Positions 51,524 through 59,893 of a DNA stretch of 64,000 nt are shown in pieces. The stretch is from JAWXBK01 sp040878185 (GTDB lineage Bacteria > Pseudomonadota > Alphaproteobacteria > Dongiales > Dongiaceae). The notes beneath the pieces were generated by a model, which saw only the letters and a program-made list of their open reading frames with translations, searched no databases and had not been told where the DNA came from. Position 1 is the stretch's first letter. Every line of letters starts with the position of its first letter. A program made the translations under genes and the position numbers. The stretch lies in the NCBI GenBank assembly GCA_040878185.1, contig JBBDMS010000031.1, positions 1 to 64,000 of the forward strand, written 5' to 3'.

Positions 51524-52327
51524 TTACGAACCGCCGAGCGATTCCCAGAACTCGATATTGCTGTTGATGACCATGCGGTCATGCGTGCCGATCAGGCAGG
51601 CGCGCATCGTGCCGATATGATGCGTCACGTCGACCTTCTGCCGGCAGGTTTCGTGCAGCGCTGTCGTCCGTTCGATCGCCGCGGGATCGATCGTCTCGGC
51701 GATGCCGTTGTCGAACGCTTCGACCAGAAGATGTCCGTCGGAGTCGGTGCTCGTCCGGCTCACCGGCAGAGCATTGATCATCACGTTGGTGACGCGAATC
51801 GCATCGGCCTGCTCGCCGCTCGCATCGAAGAACTCGGTTGCCTGCGTGCGATAGGCACCGGTCGCGAGTGCGATCTCGTCCGGCGATTGCGGATCGGGAT
51901 CGTCGGCCGACGCATCGGGCAGCATCGAAACATCGCTGCCGACCATGACGGCGACCGACGTGAGGCCGAGCGCTGCCATGGCGGCGGGCGCCAGCGTCGC
52001 GCGAACCGAGGTAAAACCGCGGCTCGATTCATAAGCGAGATAGTCCGCGGCCGGCAGTTCGATCTGGCTGCCATCCGCTTTGGTGCCGATCAGCGCGATG
52101 TCGGCGCCATCGACGGGAGTGTAGCCGGCACCGTGCGCCGGGTTGTCGCGCGGCTGCTGTAGGCAGAAGCTGCTGATCTCGGCTTTGCAGCCGGTCTCGT
52201 CGCATTGCATGACGAGTGGTTCGTTCATCGCGACGAGGCCGAGCACTTGCGGGGCTGCGCCGGCCGCGCCGGCGCCCGCCACAATCGCGGCGCCGGTCAG
52301 CAGAGCAAAGCGGATTGGTGCGATCAT
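51524..52327 (-). CDS. Secreted protein of unknown function, tandem paralogue A
   Basis: 267 residues from ATG 52327. Signal peptide with A-I-V-A-G-A-G-A-A-G-A-A (about 12-26). Mature part begins P-Q-V-L-G-L-V-A, followed by a C-x5-C pair and F-C-L-Q-Q-P-R-D. Further conserved points shared with its neighbour: G-Y-T-P/Y-R-L, G-F-T-S-V-R, P-Q-S-x-x-E-I-A-L-A-T-G-A-Y, and a C-terminal M-R-A-C-L with F-W-E-S-L-G-G-S. About five cysteines suggest disulfides. No family recognised. Its start overlaps the stop of paralogue B by 4 bases. Confidence 0.75.
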   Translation of the reverse strand: MIAPIRFALLTGAAIVAGAGAAGAAPQVLGLVAMNEPLVMQCDETGCKAEISSFCLQQPRDNPAHGAGYTPVDGADIALIGTKADGSQIELPAADYLAYESSRGFTSVRATLAPAAMAALGLTSVAVMVGSDVSMLPDASADDPDPQSPDEIALATGAYRTQATEFFDASGEQADAIRVTNVMINALPVSRTSTDSDGHLLVEAFDNGIAETIDPAAIERTTALHETCRQKVDVTHHIGTMRACLIGTHDRMVINSNIEFWESLGGS

Positions 52328-53133
52328 GATCCACCCACCTCTTTCCAGAACTCGCGATTCTCTTCGCCCATCAGATCGGCATGGCGCAACGTCAGGCAGT
52401 CCCGCATCGTGAGCGCGGTGCCGGCCTCCGACGACATGCGGCAATAATTGTAGAGCTCCTTCGCCTTGGCGAGGCCCTCATCCGTAACTTGCGCTGTCAT
52501 GTCGGCGGTAACGGTCTGCGTCCAGAGCCCGTCGCGCGTCGCATCGTCCTCGCGCTGGCCCGGCGGCAATGAGTTGATCAGCAGGTTGGTGAGCCGCGCC
52601 GCGTCGCCGGTCTTGCCCGGCGCCTCGAAACGGATCGCCGCCGCATCGCGATAGGCGCCGGTCGCCAGGGCGATTTCCGCCTCGCTCTGCGGATTGACGT
52701 CACCCGTTTCCGCAACCGGGATGAGCGAGGCGCGCGGTGCGACCTCGATCCACGCACGCGCGCCGTCGAGCGCGGCGATCGTTGCGGTCGGGATCGCGAT
52801 GCGGACGGAGGTGAAGCCGACCAGCGCCGTCATGTGCGCGAGATCGCCGCCTTCGAGCCGCGTGTAGCTGCCGTCATGGCGCTCGACCACGATCGTCATG
52901 CGGCTGCCTTCGGCAAGCCGGTAGCTCTGTCCGTGCGAGGGCGCGTCGCGCGCTTCCTGCAGGCAGAAGGTGGAGAGATGGGCGGTGCATTCGCCTGACT
53001 GGCAGATCAGAGGCACCGGCAGGCCGCTGCTGGCCATCAGGCCGAGCACCTGCGGCGAGGCCGCGGCGGGCATTGTGCCGCCGACAAGGACGGCTGCGAG
53101 CAGAAACGCTGCGAGTGCGATCGATCGAGGCAT
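52324..53133 (-). CDS. Secreted protein of unknown function, tandem paralogue B
   Basis: 269 residues from ATG 53133 (a TTG one codon earlier is possible). Signal peptide L-A-A-F-L-L-A-A-V-L-V-G-G then A-A-A-S near 25. Same architecture as paralogue A: S-P-Q-V-L-G-L-M-A, paired cysteines C-Q-S-G-E-C, F-C-L-Q-E-A-R-D-A-P-S-H-G, G-F-T-S-V-R-I, N-P-Q-S-E-A-E-I-A-L-A-T-G-A-Y, M-R-D-C-L and the end E-F-W-K-E-V-G-G-S. The two arose by tandem duplication and have diverged. Diverges from the MttB-family gene across 385 bases. Confidence 0.75.
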   Translation of the reverse strand: MPRSIALAAFLLAAVLVGGTMPAAASPQVLGLMASSGLPVPLICQSGECTAHLSTFCLQEARDAPSHGQSYRLAEGSRMTIVVERHDGSYTRLEGGDLAHMTALVGFTSVRIAIPTATIAALDGARAWIEVAPRASLIPVAETGDVNPQSEAEIALATGAYRDAAAIRFEAPGKTGDAARLTNLLINSLPPGQREDDATRDGLWTQTVTADMTAQVTDEGLAKAKELYNYCRMSSEAGTALTMRDCLTLRHADLMGEENREFWKEVGGS

Positions 53134-53518
53134 CAAGCGGACCCTCCCTTCGCCGCGGCGACAGGGTCCGAAGACAAACGGGGCGCCAGAAGGCCCACCG
53201 AACCGGCCCGATTGCCCCGCAAGGTCCCGGATCGTGTCTCCGGATTGCGGTGCCGTTCGGAGAGAATCGCACCCGTCCGGCGGTGGGTCAACGCCACGAT
53301 GGCGTGACCAATGCGGGGCAGGCGGGGCGGGGTGCCGCGGAGCCGGCGGTTACCGCCGCGAAATCCCGGCAAAGTGGCGGAATCCGGGCGCGAACGCGCA
53401 AGGGCCGGTCGCGGCTTGGCAAGATTGCGGGCGCCTTCAATCCCGTTATGCAACGATAGGAATGGTATTCGGCGCCGTGCGGCGCCGGTTCGATCGGGAA
53501 GCAGGAGTGACTTCAGGC
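53134..53518. other. Divergent promoter region between secreted paralogue B and the MttB-family gene
   Basis: 385 bases without a supported gene. Contains a hairpin CGGCGCC-GTGC-GGCGCCG at 53470-53487, 31 bases before the MttB-family start, and several GC-rich half-palindromes near 53333-53350. An open frame crosses it in the MttB phase but its translation is Arg/Gly/Ala-rich and unlike coding. A cobalamin riboswitch was looked for and not seen. Confidence 0.5.
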
Positions 53519-55096
53519 ATGGACGACGCGAATCGCGCACCAGGCGAGGGTACGGGCAACGAAGGTCGCGGCCGGCGCGCGCGCGGCGGTGCCGAGGCGC
53601 GGCGGGCGCTGCGCACCAAGCTCAATATCGAGCAGCTCCCCTATATCTCGCGCAAGATTCCGCTGACGACCGTCCTCGACGAGGAAGGGCTGGTGCTGAT
53701 GGAGCGCAATGCCGACATCATTCTCGAGGAAATCGGCATCGAGTTCCGCGACGACGAGGAATGCCTGACGCTGTGGCGCGATGCCGGCGCCGACGTGAAG
53801 GGAACGCGCGTTCATTTCCCGAAAGGCCTGCCGCGCTCGATCATCCAGAAATCCGCGCCGCGCGAATATATCCAGCATGCGCGCAATCCCGATCGCAACG
53901 TGAAGATCGGCGGCGATGCGACCGTGTTCGCGCCGGTCTACGGGCCGCCGTTCATCCGTACACTCGACGAGGGCCGCCGCTACGCGACGATCGAAGATTT
54001 CCGCAATTTCGTGAAGATGACCTACATGACGCCCGCCTTGCATCATTCGGGCGGCACGGTCTGCGAGCCCGTCGATCTGCCGGTGAACAAGCGGCATCTC
54101 GACATGGTCTATTCGCACATGAAGCTTTCGGACAAGCCGTTCATGGGCTCGGTCACGCATCCCTCGCGCGCGCAGGATACCGTCGAGATGGCGAAGATCC
54201 TGTTCGGCGAGGATTTCATCCAGAAGAACACCGTCATTACCAGCCTGATCAACGCCAATTCGCCGATGGTATGGGACGGCACGATGCTCGGCGCGCTCAA
54301 GGTCTATGCGCGCAACAATCAGGGCTGCATCATATCGCCGTTCATTCTAGCCGGCGCGATGAGCCCGGTGACGGTCGCGGGCACGCTGGCGCAGGTGCTG
54401 GCCGAAGTGCTCGCGGGCGCCGCAACGGCGCAGCTCGTGCGGCCCGGCGCGCCGGTCATCTTCGGCGTCTTCGCGAGTTCGATCTCGATGCAGTCGGGCG
54501 CGCCGACCTTCGGCACGCCGGAGCCGTCGCTGGTCAGCATCGCGGCGGCGCAGCTCGCGCGGCGGCTCGGTCTGCCGTTCCGCACCGGCGGCTGTCTCTG
54601 CGCATCCAAGGTGCCGGATGCGCAGGCCGCCTATGAAAGCGCCCAGACGATCCTGACATCGCTGCTCTGCGGCACGAATTTCGTTTTGCATGCGGCCGGC
54701 TGGCTCGAGGGCGGGCTCGTCTCGTCCTACGAGAAGTTCGTGATGGATGCCGATCAGCTCGGCATGATGCAGGTGCTCGCGAAGGGTATCGATCTGACCG
54801 AGAACGGCCAGGCGCTCGATGCGATCCGCGAAGTCGGGCCGGGCAGTCATTATCTCGGCTGCGCGCATACCCAGGCGAATTTCGAGAACGCGTTCTATCG
54901 TTCGAGCATCGCCGACAATAACAGCTACGAGCAGTGGCTCGCCGAGGGCGAGCAGGACGCCTACACGCGCGCCAACGGCATCTACAAGCGGTTGCTGCGC
55001 GAGTTTGAAGCGCCGGCGCTCGATCCGGGCATCGACGAGGCACTGCTCGACTTCGTCAATCAGCGCAAGGCGGCGGAACCGGATTCGAACGTATAG
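53519..55096 (+). CDS. MttB/MtgB-superfamily corrinoid-dependent methyltransferase
   Basis: 525 residues from ATG 53519. Non-pyrrolysine member of the trimethylamine methyltransferase superfamily: the frame has no internal amber codon. Landmarks: L-P-Y-I-S-R-K-I-P near 42, Y-A-T-I-E-D-F-R-N-F near 157, I-I-S-P-F-I-L-A-G-A-M-S-P-V-T near 276, and T-G-G-C-L-C-A-S-K near 357. Characterised non-Pyl members demethylate glycine betaine (MtgB) or related quaternary amines onto a corrinoid protein, which is not in this window. Located next to the sarcosine oxidase operon, convergent with it. The C-terminal K-A-A-E-P-D-S-N-V recurs at the end of the next gene. Confidence 0.86.
   Translation: MDDANRAPGEGTGNEGRGRRARGGAEARRALRTKLNIEQLPYISRKIPLTTVLDEEGLVLMERNADIILEEIGIEFRDDEECLTLWRDAGADVKGTRVHFPKGLPRSIIQKSAPREYIQHARNPDRNVKIGGDATVFAPVYGPPFIRTLDEGRRYATIEDFRNFVKMTYMTPALHHSGGTVCEPVDLPVNKRHLDMVYSHMKLSDKPFMGSVTHPSRAQDTVEMAKILFGEDFIQKNTVITSLINANSPMVWDGTMLGALKVYARNNQGCIISPFILAGAMSPVTVAGTLAQVLAEVLAGAATAQLVRPGAPVIFGVFASSISMQSGAPTFGTPEPSLVSIAAAQLARRLGLPFRTGGCLCASKVPDAQAAYESAQTILTSLLCGTNFVLHAAGWLEGGLVSSYEKFVMDADQLGMMQVLAKGIDLTENGQALDAIREVGPGSHYLGCAHTQANFENAFYRSSIADNNSYEQWLAEGEQDAYTRANGIYKRLLREFEAPALDPGIDEALLDFVNQRKAAEPDSNV
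55063..55096 (+). repeat. Direct repeat, left copy (3' end of MttB-family gene)
   Basis: 34 bases starting GCGCAAGGCGGC and ending at the TAG stop. Matches 56198-56231 at 31 of 34 positions; the three differences are all third-codon synonymous changes. Confidence 0.85.
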
Positions 55097-55148
55097 GCGG
55101 CGCCGCTAGAACCACCGCAGTAGTGCGTCGCAGCTCGGGTAGTTTGTC

Positions 55149-56231
55149 ATGGCACCAGAAAGACGCCGCAATCATTTTATCCCAATATTTCTGCTAAATC
55201 GCTTTGCTTCAAAATCCAATGAGAAGAAGAAAATCTTCAAAATTTGGGAAATCTCGAAGAGTTCACTACCCAGGTTAATGAGCACCCGGAATGTTGGGTT
55301 TGAAAGGGATTTCTATGGGGGTGAGGATACAGGAATCGAAGTTGCCTTTTCTAAGGAGGAGTCAAATTTTGGCCAAGTGTTAACAGACATAGATCGTGGC
55401 CGATCTCCAAGCGAGTTAAATGACGAATTGACGAGGTTCGTGTGGCTCCAAACAATTCGAACAAGGGCGCTCAGGCTTCAGTTCGAAAGCTTAGGTCAGT
55501 TGTTATTCGATATGCTTCAGGAAGACGAAGTTGTTTTAGCTCTTGTTGATAAGATCAAGTCGGATTTTATCACTAACCAAGATCGCCACATCGAAGCAGA
55601 GATCAAGAAACTACCGCCGCATCAAAGGGCCACCGCTAGAGTCAGGGCGCGCCATCCAGTGGCTCGTTCAATTATCGGCAAGATGTTAACCGAGAGAATT
55701 ACCCCCGAGTACCTTGCAAAACAGATAGATTCACTCCGAGCAAGGGCTAACGATCAACGGTTGTTCGAAAAATCAGCCGTGTCAGGTCAGTTGCGAGGGC
55801 TAAGGAAGCTAATTGAGGAGGGGGTATCCCCGCCGCACTTTCAGCCTGCGAGTTGGGTAGTGATGCAGAGTGGCCCCGATCAAGTTTATCTAGGTGACCT
55901 ATGCGCGTTCTCAATTTCAGATTCCGGTGAAACCGGATCGCTAATGAAACATGGAAAGAATTGGGACGAAGTATACTTTCCAATTAGCTCAAAAATGATC
56001 TTGGTTGCACGGAAGGGTGCCGGGCATCCTCGACTTACAAATGACGAGGTGAACATGGCGTCAGTTGAGCACTCATTGAAGTATATTTATGCAAAGGAGT
56101 GTCCGCCAGCTATCGATCATTTGCGGGATCGCATTGGGAAAAGAGCCGAAGTGATCACCAGAGCGGAAGCGGAATCGATCCTTTTCGATTCAGTGCTGCG
56201 CAAGGCGGCCGAGCCGGATTCGAACGTCTAG
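55149..56231 (+). CDS. DUF4238-like protein in an A+T-rich cassette
   Basis: 360 residues, beginning M-A-P-E-R-R-R-N-H-F-I-P-I-F-L-L-N-R-F-A, the N-terminal mark of DUF4238 proteins (x-N-H-x-I-P-x-F-L). The rest is mainly helical with a mid-region T-R-F-V-W-L-Q-T-I-R-T-R-A and E-H-S-L-K-Y-I-Y-A-K-E. Function of this family is unknown; members often sit in variable genome regions. Composition is A+T-richer than mttB before it and soxG after it. Its last ten codons duplicate the tail of the MttB-family protein, so the true original C-terminus may be shorter. Confidence 0.7.
   Translation: MAPERRRNHFIPIFLLNRFASKSNEKKKIFKIWEISKSSLPRLMSTRNVGFERDFYGGEDTGIEVAFSKEESNFGQVLTDIDRGRSPSELNDELTRFVWLQTIRTRALRLQFESLGQLLFDMLQEDEVVLALVDKIKSDFITNQDRHIEAEIKKLPPHQRATARVRARHPVARSIIGKMLTERITPEYLAKQIDSLRARANDQRLFEKSAVSGQLRGLRKLIEEGVSPPHFQPASWVVMQSGPDQVYLGDLCAFSISDSGETGSLMKHGKNWDEVYFPISSKMILVARKGAGHPRLTNDEVNMASVEHSLKYIYAKECPPAIDHLRDRIGKRAEVITRAEAESILFDSVLRKAAEPDSNV
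56198..56231 (+). repeat. Direct repeat, right copy (3' end of DUF4238-like gene)
   Basis: 34 bases, same sense and same reading frame as the left copy, ending in TAG. The similarity continues weakly past the stop (GCGCCGC in both). Together the copies bracket the A+T-rich cassette. Confidence 0.85.
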
Positions 56232-56259
56232 GCGCCGCACCGAGCCGCTGTTGCCGGTC

Positions 56260-56883
56260 TTACGCGTCTTCTTCGACGGCGATGCCGAACTCGGCGCCGG
56301 CACGTTCGAGCCATTGCCAGAGATAGTCTGCATAGCTGATCGCGACATGGAGATCGAAGCGCGGTTCGCTGTCGATCTGTTCGATGATGACGTTGGCGCG
56401 GGCGAGGCCGGTCTGTGCGCATTGGCCCGGCCCGAACCGGTCGGGATGCAGATCGAGCCCGCACCCGCAATTGATGAGGTCGCGCGCCGATCGCCCTGCG
56501 AGCGAGATCGTCGTGCGCATGTCGGATTGATCGATCGCCATCGCATACTGGCCCGAGAGCGCGGCGATCAGCGCCGGCATCGAGACCGCTTCGCGCCCCG
56601 GAGGCCCGAGCAGCAGCCATTCGTCGGGCCCGAGCCAGAGCAGGCGCAGATCGCCGGTCTGGGCGACGCGGTTCGCTTCGGGCAAGGCAAGGCCGGTCGT
56701 CCCGCGGATCGCATCGCGGAAGCGCGCATCCTCGACCCGGCCGCGCAGCAGGATGCGGCAGCGATGCGGCCGCTCGGAAAGACGCACGCCGGCTTTCGGC
56801 TGCCGGGTGCGGTCGGTTGCGTCCGCGCGGGCGCGGAGGCCGAGATGTGCGAGCGCCGAGCGGCGGAGATAGGTTTCAGCCAC
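56260..56883 (-). CDS. soxG: Sarcosine oxidase, gamma subunit
   Basis: 207 residues from GTG 56883, which overlaps the soxA stop by 8 bases; longer frames upstream read through soxA. GcvT-related fold with R-L-L-W-L-G-P-D-E-W-L-L-L-G-P near 95-109, D-Q-S-D-M-R-T-T-I-S-L-A-G near 140 and a C-terminal I-S-Y-A-D-Y-L-W-Q-W. Fourth gene of the heterotetrameric enzyme that oxidises sarcosine to glycine and methylene-tetrahydrofolate. Confidence 0.9.
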   Translation of the reverse strand: MAETYLRRSALAHLGLRARADATDRTRQPKAGVRLSERPHRCRILLRGRVEDARFRDAIRGTTGLALPEANRVAQTGDLRLLWLGPDEWLLLGPPGREAVSMPALIAALSGQYAMAIDQSDMRTTISLAGRSARDLINCGCGLDLHPDRFGPGQCAQTGLARANVIIEQIDSEPRFDLHVAISYADYLWQWLERAGAEFGIAVEEDA

Positions 56884-59800
56884 GGAGCCGGGTTCCTTCC
56901 GGATCGAAGAAGACCGGCGAGACGATCTTTGCGCGGATTGAGCGGTCGCCGAGCGGCAGCGAGACGGTATCGCCCATGCGGCGGCGGCCATCGTCCACCA
57001 TTGCGAGCGCGATCGAGCTGTCGCAATTGGGGCTGAAATAGCTCGAGCTCACATAGCCGATCATCGGCATCGGCGGTTTCGGATAAAGCTCGCCGACGAT
57101 CTGCGCACCTTCGGGAATGACCTCGCTCGGATTCTCGGTCGCGAGCCCGACGAGCTGGCGGCGATCGTCGCGCGCGGTATCGCTACGCAGCAGCGAGCGC
57201 TTGCCGATGAAGTCGGGCTTGCTCATGTCGACCATCCAGCCGGCGCCGAGATCGGCAGCGGTCGTCGTGCCGTCGGTCTCGCGACCGACGATGAAATAGC
57301 CCTTCTCGGCGCGGAGCACGTGGATCGCCTCGGTGCCGTAGGGGACGATGCCGTATTTCTCGCCGGCCGCCATGCAGGCCTGCCATAAGGCCTGACCCCA
57401 GCTTGCCGGCACGTTGATCTCGAAACTCAGATCGCCGGTGAACGAGACCCGCATGATGCGCGCCGGAATGCCGGCGACGCGGCCGGTGCGCCAGCTCATG
57501 AACGGGAACGACGCCGCATCGAGCGCGACCTCGTCGGTCAGCTCGGCCAGCAGCTTGCGGCTCTCGGGCCCGGTGAGCGAGACGGTCGCCCATTGCTCGG
57601 TGACACCCGTGCAATAGACGCGCAGGCCTGTCCATTCGCATTGCAGCCATTCCTCGAGCCAGTTGAGCACATAGGCGGCGTGGCCGCTCGTCGTGCTCAT
57701 CAGGAACCGGTCGCTGGCGAGGCGCGCGGCAATGCCGTCGTCGATCACCAGCCCGTTCTCGCCCAGCATCACGCCGTAGCGGATGCGGCCGGGCTTGAGA
57801 GTCGAGAATTTGTTGGTGTAGACGCGGTCGAGAAACTCGGCCGCGTCCGGCCCACCGATCTCGATCTTGCCGAGAGTCGAAGCATCGAAGATCCCGACGG
57901 TCGTGCGCGCGACCTTGACCTCGCGCTGTACGGCATCGTGCATCGTCTCGCCGACGCGCGGGTAATAATGCGCGCGGTGCCACTGGCCGACATTCTCGAA
58001 GACGGCGCCATGCGCCTCGTGCCAGGCGTGGATCGGCGTGCGCCGCACCGGGTCGAGGAGCGCGCCGCGCTCATAGCCGGCGAAGGCGCCGAATGTGACG
58101 GGCGTGTAAGGCGGGCGGAAGGTCGTGGTGCCGATCTCGGGCGGCGTCCTGTTCTGCGCCTCGGCGAGAATGGCAAGCGCATTCACATTGCCGGTCTTAC
58201 CCTGGTCGGTGCCCATGCCGGTCGTGGTGTAACGCTTCACATGCTCGATCGAGCGGTAGCCTTCGCGATTGGCGAGCGCGATATCCTCGGCGGTCACGTC
58301 GTTCTGGAAATCGACGAAGCGTTTGCCTGATCGGCCGGGCGCTACGCCGGTGGGAACCTGCCAGACCGGTTTCATCGGCGCGTCGGCGGGCTCGTTCTCG
58401 GCGCGCGGCGCGCGCCCGGCCACCACGCGGTCGCGCCCGGCACTGGCCGCTGCGGCTGCGCCGGCGCGGAAACCCTCGGAGAGACAGGCGGCAAGCGTGA
58501 AACTGCCATTGGCCGATCCGGCAACGCGCAAAGCCGGGGGTGCCGCATCCGGCAGGAACGCGGCGCTCGGTTCGTCGTAACGCAGGCTGCCGCGCGATTG
58601 CGAAAAAAGATGGACCGCCGGGTTCCAGCCGCCCGACATCATCAGCAGATCGCAGGCGAAACTGCGCATACCGGCGGCACGAACTCTTGCGCCGTCGAAC
58701 GGCGCGACGGTCGCGCCCGAAATCCGGCGATATCCATCGGTCCCGACGACCGCGTGGCCGCTGAGGATCTCGACGCCGCGTTCGCGCAAACGCTGAGGCA
58801 GCGCGCCGTCCGCCGCGTCGCGCAGATCGATCGCGGCGACCACGCTGCCGCCGGCATCCATGAAGTCGAGCGCGGCGCGATAGGCGCTGTCATTGTTGGT
58901 GAACAAAAGGGCCTTACGGCCGGCAAGCGCAGCATAACGCTGCGCATAGAGACGCGCGGCGTTCGCCAGCATGATGCCGGGCCGGTCATTATCGGCGAAG
59001 ACCAGCGGTCGTTCGAGCGCGCCGGTCGCCAGCACGATCTGTTCCGCGCGGATCTTCCACAGCCGCTGGCGCGGCATCGGATCGTCGAGCGGTCGTGCGT
59101 CCGGATGGTCGCCGACGCGTTCGAGCGCCAGCAGCAGATTGTGATCGTACGACCCGAAGACCGTCGTGCGCGGCAGCAGGCGAACATTCCGCATCGCCGA
59201 CAATTCGTCGAGCGTCGAGCGAAGCCACTCGGCTGCCGACCGGTCGTCGATGATGCGGCGCTCGGCGAGCAGCGTGCCGCCGGGCTCTTCCTGCTCGTCG
59301 GCGAGGACGATGCGTGCGCCGCTGCGCCCCGCGGCAAGCGCCGCCGCGAGACCGGCCGGGCCGGTGCCGACGATCAGCACGTCGCAATGGGCGTGCCGCT
59401 TGGCGTAGCGGTCGGTATCGGCTTCGACGGGCGCGTGGCCGAGGCCGGCAGCCTGGCGGATGATGCGTTCGTAATACATCCACAGACGCGGCGAGCCGAG
59501 GAACGTCTTGTAATAGAAACCGGCCGGCAGCATTCGCGCGATCCGGTCGTTGATCGAGCCGATATCGAACCCGACCGAGGGCCAGCAATTGAGGCTGCGC
59601 GCGACCAGCCCGTCGAACAGCGGCTGCATGGTGGCGCGCACGTTCGGCTCTTCCTGTGTGCCGGTCCCGAGCTGCACCAGCGCGTTCGGTTCCTCGACGC
59701 CGGCGGCAAGAAGACCGCGCGGACGGTGATACTTGAAACTGCGGGCGAGAAGATGGACGCCGTTCGCGACCAGCGCCGATGCGAGCGTATCGCCTGCATA

Positions 59801-59893
59801 TCCTTCGTAGCGCCGGTCGTTGAACGTAAAGGAAAGAGGGTGCCCGCGATCGATGCGTCCGCCCTGCGGCAATCGGAAAGGTTGCCCGGTCAT
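56876..59893 (-). CDS. soxA: Sarcosine oxidase, alpha subunit
   Basis: 1005 residues. Domain order: N-terminal ferredoxin-like segment with G-Y-A-G-D-T-L-A-S-A-L (about 30-45), NAD-binding Rossmann motif I-V-G-T-G-P-A-G-L-A-A-A near 175, a second pyridine-nucleotide segment, then the C-terminal aminomethyltransferase fold (about 620-1005) with F-T-G-D-L-S-F-E-I-N-V. Works with SoxB, D and G. Start ATG overlaps the stop of the inserted glycosyltransferase-like gene by 4 bases. Confidence 0.94.
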   Translation of the reverse strand: MTGQPFRLPQGGRIDRGHPLSFTFNDRRYEGYAGDTLASALVANGVHLLARSFKYHRPRGLLAAGVEEPNALVQLGTGTQEEPNVRATMQPLFDGLVARSLNCWPSVGFDIGSINDRIARMLPAGFYYKTFLGSPRLWMYYERIIRQAAGLGHAPVEADTDRYAKRHAHCDVLIVGTGPAGLAAALAAGRSGARIVLADEQEEPGGTLLAERRIIDDRSAAEWLRSTLDELSAMRNVRLLPRTTVFGSYDHNLLLALERVGDHPDARPLDDPMPRQRLWKIRAEQIVLATGALERPLVFADNDRPGIMLANAARLYAQRYAALAGRKALLFTNNDSAYRAALDFMDAGGSVVAAIDLRDAADGALPQRLRERGVEILSGHAVVGTDGYRRISGATVAPFDGARVRAAGMRSFACDLLMMSGGWNPAVHLFSQSRGSLRYDEPSAAFLPDAAPPALRVAGSANGSFTLAACLSEGFRAGAAAAASAGRDRVVAGRAPRAENEPADAPMKPVWQVPTGVAPGRSGKRFVDFQNDVTAEDIALANREGYRSIEHVKRYTTTGMGTDQGKTGNVNALAILAEAQNRTPPEIGTTTFRPPYTPVTFGAFAGYERGALLDPVRRTPIHAWHEAHGAVFENVGQWHRAHYYPRVGETMHDAVQREVKVARTTVGIFDASTLGKIEIGGPDAAEFLDRVYTNKFSTLKPGRIRYGVMLGENGLVIDDGIAARLASDRFLMSTTSGHAAYVLNWLEEWLQCEWTGLRVYCTGVTEQWATVSLTGPESRKLLAELTDEVALDAASFPFMSWRTGRVAGIPARIMRVSFTGDLSFEINVPASWGQALWQACMAAGEKYGIVPYGTEAIHVLRAEKGYFIVGRETDGTTTAADLGAGWMVDMSKPDFIGKRSLLRSDTARDDRRQLVGLATENPSEVIPEGAQIVGELYPKPPMPMIGYVSSSYFSPNCDSSIALAMVDDGRRRMGDTVSLPLGDRSIRAKIVSPVFFDPEGTRLRG

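Noticed and set aside
52970..53518. In-frame N-terminal extension of the MttB-family gene by about 180 codons
   Set aside because: The added sequence is Arg/Gly/Ser-rich, overlaps the divergent secreted-protein gene, and characterised family members start near the chosen ATG.
53134..53518. Cobalamin riboswitch upstream of the corrinoid-type methyltransferase
   Set aside because: No B12-box-like GCCACTG sequence or matching helices found; only a short GC hairpin.
55078..55092. Reverse strand of the repeat contains GTTCGAATCCGG, similar to a tRNA T-loop
   Set aside because: The flanking bases do not form a T-arm stem and no tRNA cloverleaf can be built. The resemblance may still matter to a recombinase but cannot be supported.
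53519..55096. Pyrrolysine-dependent trimethylamine methyltransferase
   Set aside because: No in-frame amber codon occurs inside the gene, so it belongs to the non-pyrrolysine branch.
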